Assembly (NCBI GenBank): GCA_001599595.1
Contig: BCHH01000008.1
Coordinates: 2,295,712 to 2,359,711 of the forward strand
Direction of reading: 5' to 3'
Source of the DNA: Beverwykella pulmonaria
Taxonomy: Eukaryota; Ascomycota; Dothideomycetes; Pleosporales; Melanommataceae
DNA: 64,000 nt
Position numbers and translations under genes: made by a program
The notes under the pieces: model-generated
The model's database searches: none
The model's input: only the letters and a program-made list of their open reading frames with translations
Told to the model about the DNA's origin: nothing
Part shown: piece after piece, positions 35,721-45,908 of the stretch
Position numbering within the stretch: position 1 is the stretch's first letter
Layout of the letters: each line of letters opens with the position of its first letter

Positions 35721-36506
35721 ATTCTCATGTACTTTAGTGGCTCCAATTCCACGCTTTGATTTTTGCTCAGTGTCATCGCCTACAATCAGATGTTTATGAG
35801 GGCTTGGGTCTGGTCTTGGTGGTCGTCCTGGACCGAGACAAGAATATTGGCAAAGCTTTTGACTACATCTCCTCTTGTGATACTGAGCTTTACGCAGGAC
35901 AATTTAGGGACTGTCACCAATACGAACAGCTGCCTTGAAACCCTCGGTCTTTCACCCCATTTCCTACTTGGACTGTCTTCTGCTAGCCTAGGCACAACTC
36001 ACATACGTGTAGGAAGGAGGATGCTATAACTACTACTTAACCTACGTTGTTGATCTACATGGCTGCAAAGGCAGAGACGGTTGATTGGGTGCGGGACTCG
36101 CTTGTGAAATTCGTTACACATCTTCTTCCGCTTCTATGCACGGACCACATATCCTGTACCAGGACGGCACGGCACGGCAAGGCACGACGCGGCCGATTCT
36201 CAAAAGGGACATCCGAAAAGACTTGCGTAGCCCCATGTAAATCTCACCGAGCGTATCATCATGGAGGGATACGCGTCAGGATCTCGAACATTTACCGGTG
36301 GTATGGAACCGCACCTTTCTCAGAAGACTTGATTTGGCCATAACTCGGCACTTTCAACTAAGCGCGGTTGCAGCGTTTGGCTTTTTGACTGTCAGCGGCT
36401 GGTAGCGTTGAAGGTGCCAACATGCGGCTACAAGGGCCTGACGGGATTTCTACAATAATCCGACAGCCTTCTTCATAAGTAAGACGCACACCTCCTTTGC
36501 TCAATT
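35721..36506. other. intergenic, promoter of the monooxygenase
   Basis: A 790-bp spacer between tandem genes. A short GGCACGGCACGGCAAGGCAC direct repeat lies at about 36164-36185. Open frames here have no recognisable motifs. Confidence 0.5.
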
Positions 36507-38156
36507 ATGGCGCCGCCTCTCAGTATTGTGATTGTGGGCGCTGGAATTGGTGGTCTAGCTTGTGCGATTGCATCGCGGAGGCAAGGCCTGGATGTCATTG
36601 TGCTTGAGAGAGCAGAGAGACTTACACCTGTACGTACAGTCTGATTGTCTGCTGTCGAGACTGATTTAGTCTTGTATCTGTGCGAGCAGGACTGTTTATT
36701 AAATTTGCGCAGTTGGGAGCAGGGATCCAGATACCGCCCAATGCATCCCGTATTTGGGCTCAATATGGAGTCCTTGACCGACTAAAGGAGTACTCGGTCA
36801 TTTCTGAAGCAACACATCTGAGAGGCTGGAAGGATGGCGAGCTGTTGTGCTCGCGAAGTGTTGGAGAAGGGTTGAATGAACAGTGGCCATGGCTGTAAGA
36901 CCGTGATCTCACCCCTGGAATTCAGATTTGATGTTTGTAGTGTTATCCATCGAGCCGATTACCAGAGAGTGCTTGCCGAAGAAGCCAAACATCTGGGTGT
37001 TGAACTTCGACTCAAAGCTGACGTTCAAGACATCGATTTCGAGAGCACAACAGTAACTTTGAAGAATGGGGAAGTGATATTTGGAGACGTGATCATTGGC
37101 GCAGATGGTAACCATATTTATTGCCTTTCCGCGCGACCGGTGCCCTACTTCTTTGTGTTCTGACGCTGCTTCTAGGTCTATGGTCGACTCTTCGCGCTCG
37201 AATCCTCGGCCATGATTCTCCACCGCAAGAGACTGGCGATCTAGCCTATCGTGGGACCTTCTCCTTGTCGGCGCTACAGGCGCTCCAAGATCCAGCAGTG
37301 GATGAGCTGTGTAAACAAAGCGTTGTGACCATGTGGATTGGTCCAGAGAGCCACTCGGTATTTTATCCAGTGAAGTGTGGCAACGAATTCAATCTCGTGA
37401 TGACCCGTCCGGACGATTTGGCACCTGATGTGAAGACAGAGGCAGGTGATGTACAACAAATGAAGGCAGTGTTTGAAGGTTGGGATCCTGTGTAAGTCTC
37501 ATGCAAGCCCACCTAGTATGTTAACGTTGACTCTATACTCACATGCTCCTCTCCACAGGCTGATAAAAGTCCTGACAGCACTATCCTCCGTGCTGAAATG
37601 GAAGATGCTGCATCACGACGAACTTGCTTCCTGGAACAAGGTCAGCAACTTCGCTCCCAATATACCAACGCCCATTTTGGACTTAAAGCTAATTGTAGTC
37701 AAGAACAATGTCGCTCTACTAGGGGATGCGTGCCATCCATCCCTGCCCTACCAAGCCCAAGGCGCAGCTATGGCAGTCGAAGACGGGGCCATCATCGCTA
37801 CGCTCCTCGGACTCTACCAACAAGCCTATTCCAAATCGCTGCAGCATTTGACTTTGCCAGAGACGCTAAAACTCTATGAGTCACTTCAAAAGGCACGGAC
37901 AACTACTTTGCATTTGGGTTCTATATCAAACCAACACTTGTATCATCTTGACGACGGTCCAGAGCAGGAAGAGCGCGATCAGATTCTGAAGGCCGCACAA
38001 TGGAAAGAGAAGCCAGAGGGGGAATCCGAACCCTTCATTTGGATAGATGTTCGGTATCAGAAGGCTATCTTAAGTCGTGATGCTATTGGCGATGCGAAAA
38101 AGAAGTGGGAGGAGATGTGTGGGGGAAACACTGCAGAGAACAGAGTGAATAGGTAA
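36507..38156 (+). CDS. FAD-dependent monooxygenase, salicylate hydroxylase type
   Basis: Five exons (36507-36629, 36713-36894, 36941-37107, 37176-37491, 37559-38156) join in phase to encode 461 aa. The three landmarks of class A flavoprotein monooxygenases are present: the FAD-binding GxGxxG near the N-terminus (IVGAGIGGLACAIA), LGAGIQIPPNASRI with the later VIHRADYQRVL, and GDACHPSLPYQAQGA (G318-D319) with EDG after it. The VIIGADG motif ends exon 3. Such enzymes use NAD(P)H and oxygen to hydroxylate aromatic acids such as salicylate; the actual substrate is unknown. The last 12 codons and stop lie in an LTR remnant (38116-38314), so the native C-terminus may be altered. A second possible donor (AGGTAAGTC) overlaps the stop. 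The MFS carboxylate transporter nearby may import a substrate. Confidence 0.9.
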
Positions 38157-38314
38157 GTCAAAGATGAATAGGCTCGATTGATGGAGAGAGAGAGATAGAG
38201 ATGAATCCTTGAGGATATTCAGAGGATTCGAAGAGACTATATATGTGGTGTGTCATGTCACGTGGAGAGTAAGGACGGGGCCCGACCCTTCGGGAAATAG
38301 AAATATTCTTCACA
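38116..38314 (-). repeat. degraded LTR (minus orientation) overlapping the monooxygenase end
   Basis: Read on the minus strand from 38314 (TGTGAAGAATATTTCTATTT) this aligns along its whole length with the solo LTR at 39371-39583 (TGTGAGGGATACTTCTGTTT), including the shared CATATATAGT and GAATCCTCTGA parts, and ends at 38116 where the solo LTR ends. Many differences are C/T or G/A; it also lacks part of the GC-rich segment. No target duplication remains, so it is the older of the two. Confidence 0.75.
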
Positions 38315-39238
38315 ATTGTGTATAATTTCACTAGCTGGTGTATCTTGTATAAATTGCTCTCTGCAGTTACTACTACTGAGAGTAGGCTTGTAGCATGCTA
38401 AGATTGGTGTTAAACTTGCTATTTCTAGCATTAGCATTGTTATCACTGTTATTACCTTCTTCCCTCTACTGTGCTCACTTAGGAATCCTGTGCATATTAC
38501 AAAAGCTTATTAGCAATATCAGGTTGGCAGCTAGACGCCCCTCTTCGTAGATCTGCTTCAACAACATCTGTCGCGCAGTAAGTACTAAATTTAATGCACG
38601 CTTCTCCTGGTGGAGGCTACCAAGTTCAGCAAGCGAATGGTTCTCTTTCAGCCGGAGTAGTGGATGTACTCCGTCGATCTAAGGGAGTCTGATCTCACTG
38701 AGAACTACGATGATGTGGTATTGCAAACACCAGAAACTAGATAGAGCATATGGGTAAGAGAAGAGTGCACGATAACAAGAGAAACAGAAGGGAATAAAAA
38801 CCTTAAAGTTGGTTAAGTTCAGCTTCTATGCCATTCCTAGGGCCAGCGGGGCTGGATTTTGGCAGGAATTAGACACTAAGAAGGGGAAAAACAGGAAGAT
38901 AAAGATACTTAGAGTATAAGATCTAAGAGATAAAGGCAAAAGCAGAATTATACGCCCGCAGGTTCCGAAAATCGCGATTTATGCCTGTTGCCCTGTGCAA
39001 GGTTGAAGAGATGGCAGGGCAGCGGCTTGAATTTGGGCAGGTCTACGGCGCTGTTAGAGCAGCGGGAAGCAGCCCACGTTGAGCCAGCCGCCCGCTCATT
39101 AATCCAGAAGAAGGCTCCGCAGCAGAGGCAGGAGGTAAGCTGAAATGATCTAATATCATAGTAATTGCCGCCTAGCAGCATCTCTACTAAACGTTGTGAC
39201 CGTAAATTAGGCATATTAGGCGGGGGGCCTGTTCCTGT
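38315..39238. other. intergenic / repeat debris
   Basis: This lies between the two facing LTR copies. The minus-strand frame 38948-39214 (SRCSNSAVDLPKFKPLPCHL) looks coding-like but I cannot assign it to a family; it could be a fragment of a mobile element. Confidence 0.4.
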
Positions 39239-39364
39239 GTGCTTGCTGTTCCTGCCGTGCTTGCTGTTCCTGCTGTGCTTGCTGTTCCTGCTGTGCTTGC
39301 TGTTCCTGCTGTGCTTACTATTCCTGCTGTGCTTGCTATTCCTGCTGTGCTTGCTAATCCTGCA
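39239..39364. repeat. 18-bp tandem repeat, seven units
   Basis: Seven consecutive units of GTGCTTGCTGTTCCTGCT run in register, with single-base changes confined to the first and last three. The unit is a multiple of three, so the array is open in several frames and would read as a repeated hydrophobic hexapeptide (VPAVLA type), but there is no evidence that it is translated. Confidence 0.9.
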
Positions 39365-39370
39365 GCTTTT

Positions 39371-39583
39371 TGTGAGGGATACTTCTGTTTCCCGGTGGAC
39401 CTCCTGCGGAGGCCCTTCGGAGGCCTATCGGGCCGTGTGTCTGCAGGTCACGTGACACATCACATATATAGTTTCTCCGAATCCTCTGAGCATCCTCAAG
39501 GATTCGTCTCGACTCTGATGAATCAAGCCTGTTCACTCCTGATCCATCTGTTCGTTCTGTTCCCTGCCACTGTTAGCCTCACA
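39371..39583 (+). mobile_element. solo LTR with target duplication
   Basis: The 213-bp LTR starts TGTGAGG and ends with its exact inverse CCTCACA. It is bounded on both sides by the 5-bp direct repeat CTTTT (39366-39370, 39584-39588), and no element body follows. This is the expected product of recombination between two LTRs. It lies directly after the 18-bp array. The related LTR at 38116-38314 faces it. Confidence 0.88.
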
Positions 39584-39588
39584 CTTTT

Positions 39589-40077
39589 GCAGTACAGCAG
39601 GAGTTGGTAGAGCATTAATACAGGGGCGCTGCGCTAGGAGAGCTGTCATATTAGACGTAGAAGAGATACGCGGACAGCAACAACAGGACTAATAGGCGTA
39701 AGCAAAGGCAAAGAGGGGGGGAAAAGGACAGGTATAGGATTAAAAATGTAAGGTATAGAAGGCTGCATTCTATAACAGAACCTTTAGGCAGCCTAGAAGT
39801 AGAGGATTAACGCAGGCGGCGGCGGCAGCAGCAGCTTGTCTAATAGTAATTAGCAGAAGTTATAGGTCTAAAGTAATAAGTATAGACTGCATGTAGTAAA
39901 TAGCAGAAGAAGGATGGCTAACAGCGAGCAAAATGTTAGGAGGATTAATAGCCTGCTTACGCTGCCGCTGTCAAGAACCACGTCGCAGCATGTTGAAAAA
40001 CAAGTAAAAGAGGTAGGGAAAAAGGACAGTTGCAGTAGAGCAAAAAGGGGGAGACAATTAAAACAGAAAAACAGTTT
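39589..40077. other. unassigned repeat-like sequence left of Copia
   Basis: The sequence is A/G-rich with GGC and GCA runs and many TAG/TAA triplets. It continues beyond the Copia insertion at 53307. I cannot identify its family, but its composition suggests an older RIP-mutated element into which Copia inserted. Confidence 0.4.
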
Positions 40078-40082
40078 CTCTG

Positions 40083-40267
40083 TATCACGGTATATCACGT
40101 GAATATCACGTGCACCACATGATCTTGGATATCACGTGCACTGTGCGCTTAGTCACATGTCTCGATTAGTCATGGCTAGATATATATGCTCGTTGATTTC
40201 CATAGCTTCTAAATCAACTCAGTCCCTGATTTATCTCGTCTATATTACGTGACCGCGCACTGCGATA
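40083..40267 (+). repeat. Copia left LTR with CACGTG boxes
   Basis: The LTR is 185 bp. It contains three CACGTG cores within its first 60 bp (ATCACGTGAATATCACGTGC, and again GATATCACGTGCAC), a CACATG variant between them, and TACGTGAC near the end. The right LTR differs at a handful of sites, all transitions. Confidence 0.9.
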
Positions 40268-40362
40268 GTTATGAGCCTGGATACCCGATTCCACTTGCGC
40301 TAGAATCTTCTTCGACAACTGACTGCAGTTTACCTTAATCCCTTACCTTCTACACTCTCACA

Positions 40363-43300
40363 ATGGCTTCAATTAACGCCCAGAGAGTTACTAAATCGCT
40401 AGTTATTCTTAACAAGCCAGAAGACTGGATATTGTGGCTCTTCTAATACGAGGATCTCGCCACTGCCGCAGACGTCTGGACACACTGTGATCCCTCTAAA
40501 CTACACGTTCTACTTGGAAAAGCTCTAGAATGACTAGCTTAACCTTCTGCAGCAGCAACACCTGCGGCTATTAAGCTATACAGCTATGATTAATCCAACT
40601 GGGAACACAACCACAAGATCTAGAAGCGGAAGGAGGAATTGCTCAAAGCCATCCACACTGACATTCCTACAACAATTTACAAGAACCACATTCCTCTGAT
40701 CAAGAATCAGCACACTGTGTGGGGATGACTTAATACTCTCTTTAAGCACCTTGCTCCCTCTGATCTAACGCGCAAACACAAGCTACGCCAATAGTGGGAG
40801 GACGTATGAAACCCTTGACGATCACGCAACTAGAACCTAGAGTTATGGCTTGACGACTGGCTCCGCATTACAGACCTCATGATATTACTCAAAATGCTAG
40901 AGATGGCTGAGGGACAGCCAAACAAGCACTTCCTTAATGCTATTATGGGCATTAACAAATTATGGGCCACGCAGAAGCTAGTTCAACTTCTTACGGACTA
41001 ACAAGACGCTGAGAAATCAAAATCTCTGCAGTTAATTAGCACCCTGATTGCTGAATTTAGACAGTTCTAGTGAATTAGGGGAAAGAGAGCATACGCGTCA
41101 ACTGCGTCAACCTTCTTAGCCACCCTAGGCATATCTAAAACAGCTACCCTGGGCATATCTGAAACTAATAACAATACTATAAGTTAGGTTGTTAGCAATT
41201 ATTAACCTGCCAACAAACAGCTGAGCAGACCAAGCAAGGGTCCTAAAAAGCAATGACCCTGCTACTGCGGTATTCCCTATTGGTTCAGTGAATGTCTATA
41301 CCTTATTGCTTACCTCTGCCCTCTAGGCTGGAAGGAAGACAAAGCTATTGCAGCTAAGTTTGCTGAAGCTTGCAAGAATCTAAGAATAAAAGCAAAGTTT
41401 GACAGGGCTATTGCAAGGGCGGAAAGACAACGTCTACAACAATTAGAATCTTATTAATTATGCCAACAAACCTTAGATGCATCTACCTCAGGTTCAACAA
41501 TCCTATTTAATGATGGCTTACTAGCACTAGTGTTATTATACACTTACGCTGCATAGGCTACACAGTCTACACAGTCCTTAGACACATTAGCACAGAATTA
41601 GGCAACGTTCTTAGCGCACAACAACAATCTACTGGCCTTTATTAACAGATAGATTATGGATCTAGGCTTGAATATCTACATCACCAACTCAAAGCAACAA
41701 TGGAGATATACTTACACTTGAGTTGCAAGCCCTACAGAAGTTATCTACGCAGGCTCCTAGTAGATACTAATTGTTGAATATGGCACTGCAGAAATACCTA
41801 TCAATTCTCTAGATAGTGTAATTAATATCTGTCTTACAGAAGTTGCCTATATACCTACATTCTTTGCTAATATTCTTGGTCTCTTACAATGCAGATTACT
41901 CAACCTCTACTTTGACTTAGGAAGCGACGTAATCTACTGTACAATAATTAATTAGCCTATTGCCCTTCTTGATTACACTAATAGACACTAGCTAATTAAC
42001 GCACAACTAGGAATTAAACCAAATGCCAAGCAGCACAGGGCTATGGCTGTACTTTGGACTTATTGCCTATTAAATAATCTGAAGCTAGATCTTGAGGTTA
42101 CTCCTCTTAAAGCTTACTATATCTACGCTTACCTAGGGCCTAGAACTATTGCTTATCTTTAGAACGTAGTCTAGGGTCTACGTCTCCTAGATAGAGATCC
42201 TGCACTAGCTTGGACTAAGTGCGAAGACTATATTAAGACTAAGATGAATAAAATTATCTCCTGCTGTCTGCTAGAAGCACAAGCCACTAGGCCCTTTGAG
42301 TAGATTGCAATAGACATTATCCATCTCCTACCCACAGGCAAGCAATGCTACAACAGAGATAGATACCTAATTCACGCTGTCTGCCAATACTCTAAGTGGT
42401 ATAAGGGCGAAACACTACAGCACAAGGACAGGCACTGCGTTGTACTGGCCATCTATTAGATTATTAAAAAGATCTAGCGCTAGTTTGGATACAAGTACGT
42501 TGTTATTATGCTCTGCTTAGACGACAATTGAGCATACACTAATAAAATGCAAGATGCTCTACAAGCAGTTGGTCTTAAAGTAGAGATTACTGCTCCTAAC
42601 ACGCAGCACCCTAAAGGACTCTAAGAAGTGGCTGGGAAGACTATTATAGCACGCACTTGGGCGCTCTAAATAGCTGCTAATATCCCTAAGAAGCTTGTTA
42701 ACAAGCTCTTAATAACAGCTATACAGCTGCTTAACACAACACTAGTTGAATTACTAGGCTGGCGCACTCCGCACGAGATTATCCACGACTGGAAGCCTAC
42801 AGTATCTTATTATCAACTAATTGGCTGTTGCGCCTACGCACTTAAGAAGGGTACTTACGCCCTGGCAACTGCAGATAAAACCTCATCTTGAGTCTACATT
42901 GGCTATCTTATGGGATATGACTTATCTAACATTTTTTGCATATGGATACCAGCTATATCGCGACTTATTTGAACACGAGACGTTATATTTAATCCTAAAA
43001 TCACATGGAACGATGATATGGAGAACAACCTTAAGGCTCCTCTAGTCTCTGAGGTTGACATTGAGGTTCTTGACCTTACCTAGCCTGTATATGATGTTAC
43101 TGCAGAGGATCTATACAGCCCTGCGCAGCATGACTGTCACCTTGAGGAAGCTGAAGCTGAAGCTGAAGCCTTTATAGAGCATCCCACTACACCACTAGCA
43201 CGGTCCTTAAAGGCTCTAGAAGATCAACAGTTGCCTACACTAGACGATTTACTTCTTGATAGCAGCGCTCTGTTATTACCTTGATTGCCATCACCTTAGG

Positions 43301-44157
43301 CTGACTTAGTTAATGAACAACAGCCTCGCGATCAACAGTCTCACAACCAACGCCCACGCGATCCTTGGCACAATATAGCCCCATGAGTGGCTAAGATCTC
43401 TGGCAACAAGCAGGGTAACTTCATACTTAATACACGCACCCAAAGCAGCAGGACACATCTAGCTCCTCCTACAGGAAAGCAGCGTAGCTGTGGCTGTGGC
43501 AGAGGACCTAGTCCACTACCACCTAGAGCACACTTTGCCTACTTTGGCACCTTTGCAATGCTACATTAACTTAAAGCTGCTGCAAATCCTACTATCCCAA
43601 GCACCTTATCCACGAGGATACATCAATCTCAACTACCCCCACTACTAAAACGCGTTAAGGACCTAAATTAACACCTACTTAGTTCTTAGTTTCAAGCTAG
43701 TATGCAGGCAGAAATGGACAACTGTCTTACAATGCAATGCTTTAAGCGTACTGACGCTATAATATACACTGCCCTAGCAGAAGTACTACCTCTTATGTAG
43801 GTGTTTAAGTACAAATTTGACTAGGACGGCAACTTCTCTAAAGCAAAAGCTAGAATTGTTGTATAAGGTAATCTTTAGACCTAATAGGGAGACACTTACG
43901 CTGCTATGCTTGCTGCCTAAGTTTTTTGCGCTCTTATTGTAATAGCTACACAGTTTAGCCTGCTTATGTTTTAGTACAACGCTACTAACGCCTTCCTCAA
44001 CGCACATATTGAACGACTACTCTACGTCCACACACCTAAAGGTTTTGTTAGTTAACTAGGCTGCCTCCTTATCCTAAAGAAAGCGCTCTATGGTCTCAAG
44101 GACGCACCTCTGCTATAGTATAAAGAGCTTACTAAGACGCTCACCATGCTTGGTCTC
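40363..44157 (+). pseudogene. Copia gag-pol, 5' part
   Basis: The frame opens MASINAQRVTKSLVILNKPE at 40363 and reads as a Copia gag with a degraded CCHC knuckle near 41260 (CYCGIPYWFSECLY). A protease-like stretch lies near 41650, and an integrase core around 42300-42790 (IAIDIIHLLPTGKQCYNRDR, with LLGWRTPHEI near its end). Reverse transcriptase begins near 43700 and reaches NATNAFLNAHIE and LKKALYGLKDAP before it is cut by Gypsy-2. Internal stops are frequent. The frame continues at 51858. Confidence 0.88.
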
Positions 44158-44584
44158 TGTAACGGCGCAGGATATCAGGACGATCGGATTCGGGTGCGAA
44201 TCACTACCGAGGCATATGGGAGTGCACGAGTGAGAACGAAATACCCAAGATTGAATTGACACCTATAGGCCGGGTACGAAAGGATATTCAAAAGCTGCCT
44301 GATCTAACTAACGACACGACTAGTTTATATACACGAAGAGAGATGAGAAAGAACGAAGCTGAGGTACTATAGGTTCAGATAAGGACCCGTATTGGAGTTG
44401 CATTAGGCGCTGGTCAGGAACTAAGGTAATATAGGTTTGGGTATAGATTGAGCCTATATTAGAGTTGAGTGGGGAGCAGGTTGGGAACTGAAGTCCTAGC
44501 AGTTTGGGTAGGGATAGGATCTGTATTGGGATTGGGCAGGGAGCAGCTTAGTCACGTGATGGAATGATTGTTTGAATTGTTACA
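44158..44584 (-). repeat. Gypsy-2 3' LTR
   Basis: The LTR is 427 bp, TGTAACGG to TTGTTACA on the plus strand, followed by the reverse of the polypurine tract (CTACCCCCCCCTCC). Its outer, low-coordinate part is intact (GGACGATCGGATTCGGGTGC) and its inner part is mutated (ATCTGTATTGGGATTGGGCA). Confidence 0.95.
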
Positions 44585-45251
44585 CTACCCCCCCTCCTAG
44601 TAGACAAATAGTCCTATATTTGTGAGGTCTAAATTGCCCTTGTTTGTCCTTGTAAACTGCGTCTGAAACCAGGGTGAATTACACAAAGAATTAGTGATGC
44701 ATAATTGTGGCACCAAGCTGTTGTTTAGTTGATTCTTTGTTGTTGTGGTGGAAGAATTATAATAACCACCACACAATTGCTTTTACCTCGTTTTCTTCTC
44801 TAAATAGGGTGCTTGTTGATAGACGAATAAGAGGCTTATATTTCTTGAGGTGAAAGAGGAGTCATTTTGTTGTTGTTAGGGGCAACCACTGTTTTTCACT
44901 AGTATATCAACAATCCTACCTTCCTATTTTCTTCTCTTGCTCAACTCATCATACATTTCTCTTGCGTACGTATTGTTTTGTCCATTTTCCATTGTTGTTA
45001 GTTTAGTATTGTTGACCTGTATCGCAGCTTCATGAACACATACATACACACTACGCAAACATGCCACTCCACGCGCCCCCTAGTGCTTCTGCCTTAGCCT
45101 TTTAGGTTATTTGCCTTTAGTCCTGCCGTGCGTTCGCGCGTGGCACAGCTGTACTATACAGTTTTGGGCGTCTGAGCTTGAAGAAATGCTAGTACTGCAT
45201 TTCCAAGAATGAGAAGTGCAACCCTGTAAGGTTTTATACTAAGCTAAATTA

Positions 45252-45491
45252 CTAGTGATTTGGTAGGCACAATAGTGCTGTTGACGCTATTGCAGGTTCC
45301 CTCTTTTTGTAAGGATGAGTTCGTGACCCTCCAGGGTGCTTTGGCGGTGTGGGAGGTGGTAGAGGAGGGTGAGGAGAAGGAGACTGCATTTGGTGCTGTT
45401 TAGGTGGCTGCCTAGAAGGTGGCGTTAATCGCCCAGGTTGTGAAACGTTAGGAAGCCAAGCTTTCTGTAGTTGACGTTCAGGTGGCTTCAT
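45252..45491 (-). CDS. Pro-rich ORF of Gypsy-2
   Basis: This is a 79-codon frame rich in Pro, Gln and Lys (PPSRQPPKQH, HPPLPPPTPPKHPGG), directly after the chromodomain end of pol. In Gypsy-1 the colinear segment (about 8726-8965) is interrupted by stops. It is probably the C-terminal tail of the polyprotein or a small accessory frame of the element. No known domain is seen. Confidence 0.35.
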   Translation of the reverse strand: MKPPERQLQKAWLPNVSQPGRLTPPSRQPPKQHQMQSPSPHPPLPPPTPPKHPGGSRTHPYKKREPAIASTALLCLPNH

Positions 45492-45908
45492 TTCATTTAA
45501 ACGCTCAGCTGCTCTAGCAGGTTACCTCTCTAGAGACACTTGCATCCTCTCTGGAGACGCTTGTATCCTTGCTGCGTGATAATATTAGTAGGCTCTTGAG
45601 CAGTACTAGAAAAGGCGGGGGTTTGGGAGGTGTTTGGGGTGGTTAGGTAGGTGGAAAAGGAGGATAGGGTAGAGGAAGAGGAGGGCGTGGTTGTTGTTGT
45701 TAGGGGGTGGAAGGTGGTAGCTGTTAGGATGCGGAGGATGGTAGTTGTTAGGAGGCAGAGGATGGTGAAGACAGTACCTCTGTCTCTAATCCTCCTACCA
45801 ACTTGTTAGATAGAGCAGAGGGTAGTAATTAAGTTGGATAAGTTCTAGATGTACTTCTAGCACTATTCCCCACAATAGTATGTCCCTTTAGGGAGGACTT
45901 TCTCCACT

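Noticed and set aside
36895..36925. Alternative 31-nt intron 2 in the monooxygenase (acceptor TTCAG at 36925)
   Set aside because: It keeps the frame but is too short for a fungal intron; the acceptor at 36940 gives 46 nt and joins directly to VIHRADY as in the family.
39165..39610. Hydrophobic repeat proteins over the 18-bp array
   Set aside because: The unit length is a multiple of three, so frames stay open by chance; the frames run into a solo LTR.
40078..40082. Copia LTR start at TGTATCAC rather than TATCAC
   Set aside because: Starting at TG leaves no matching target duplication, while TATCAC...GCGATA gives a perfect CTCTG duplication on both sides.
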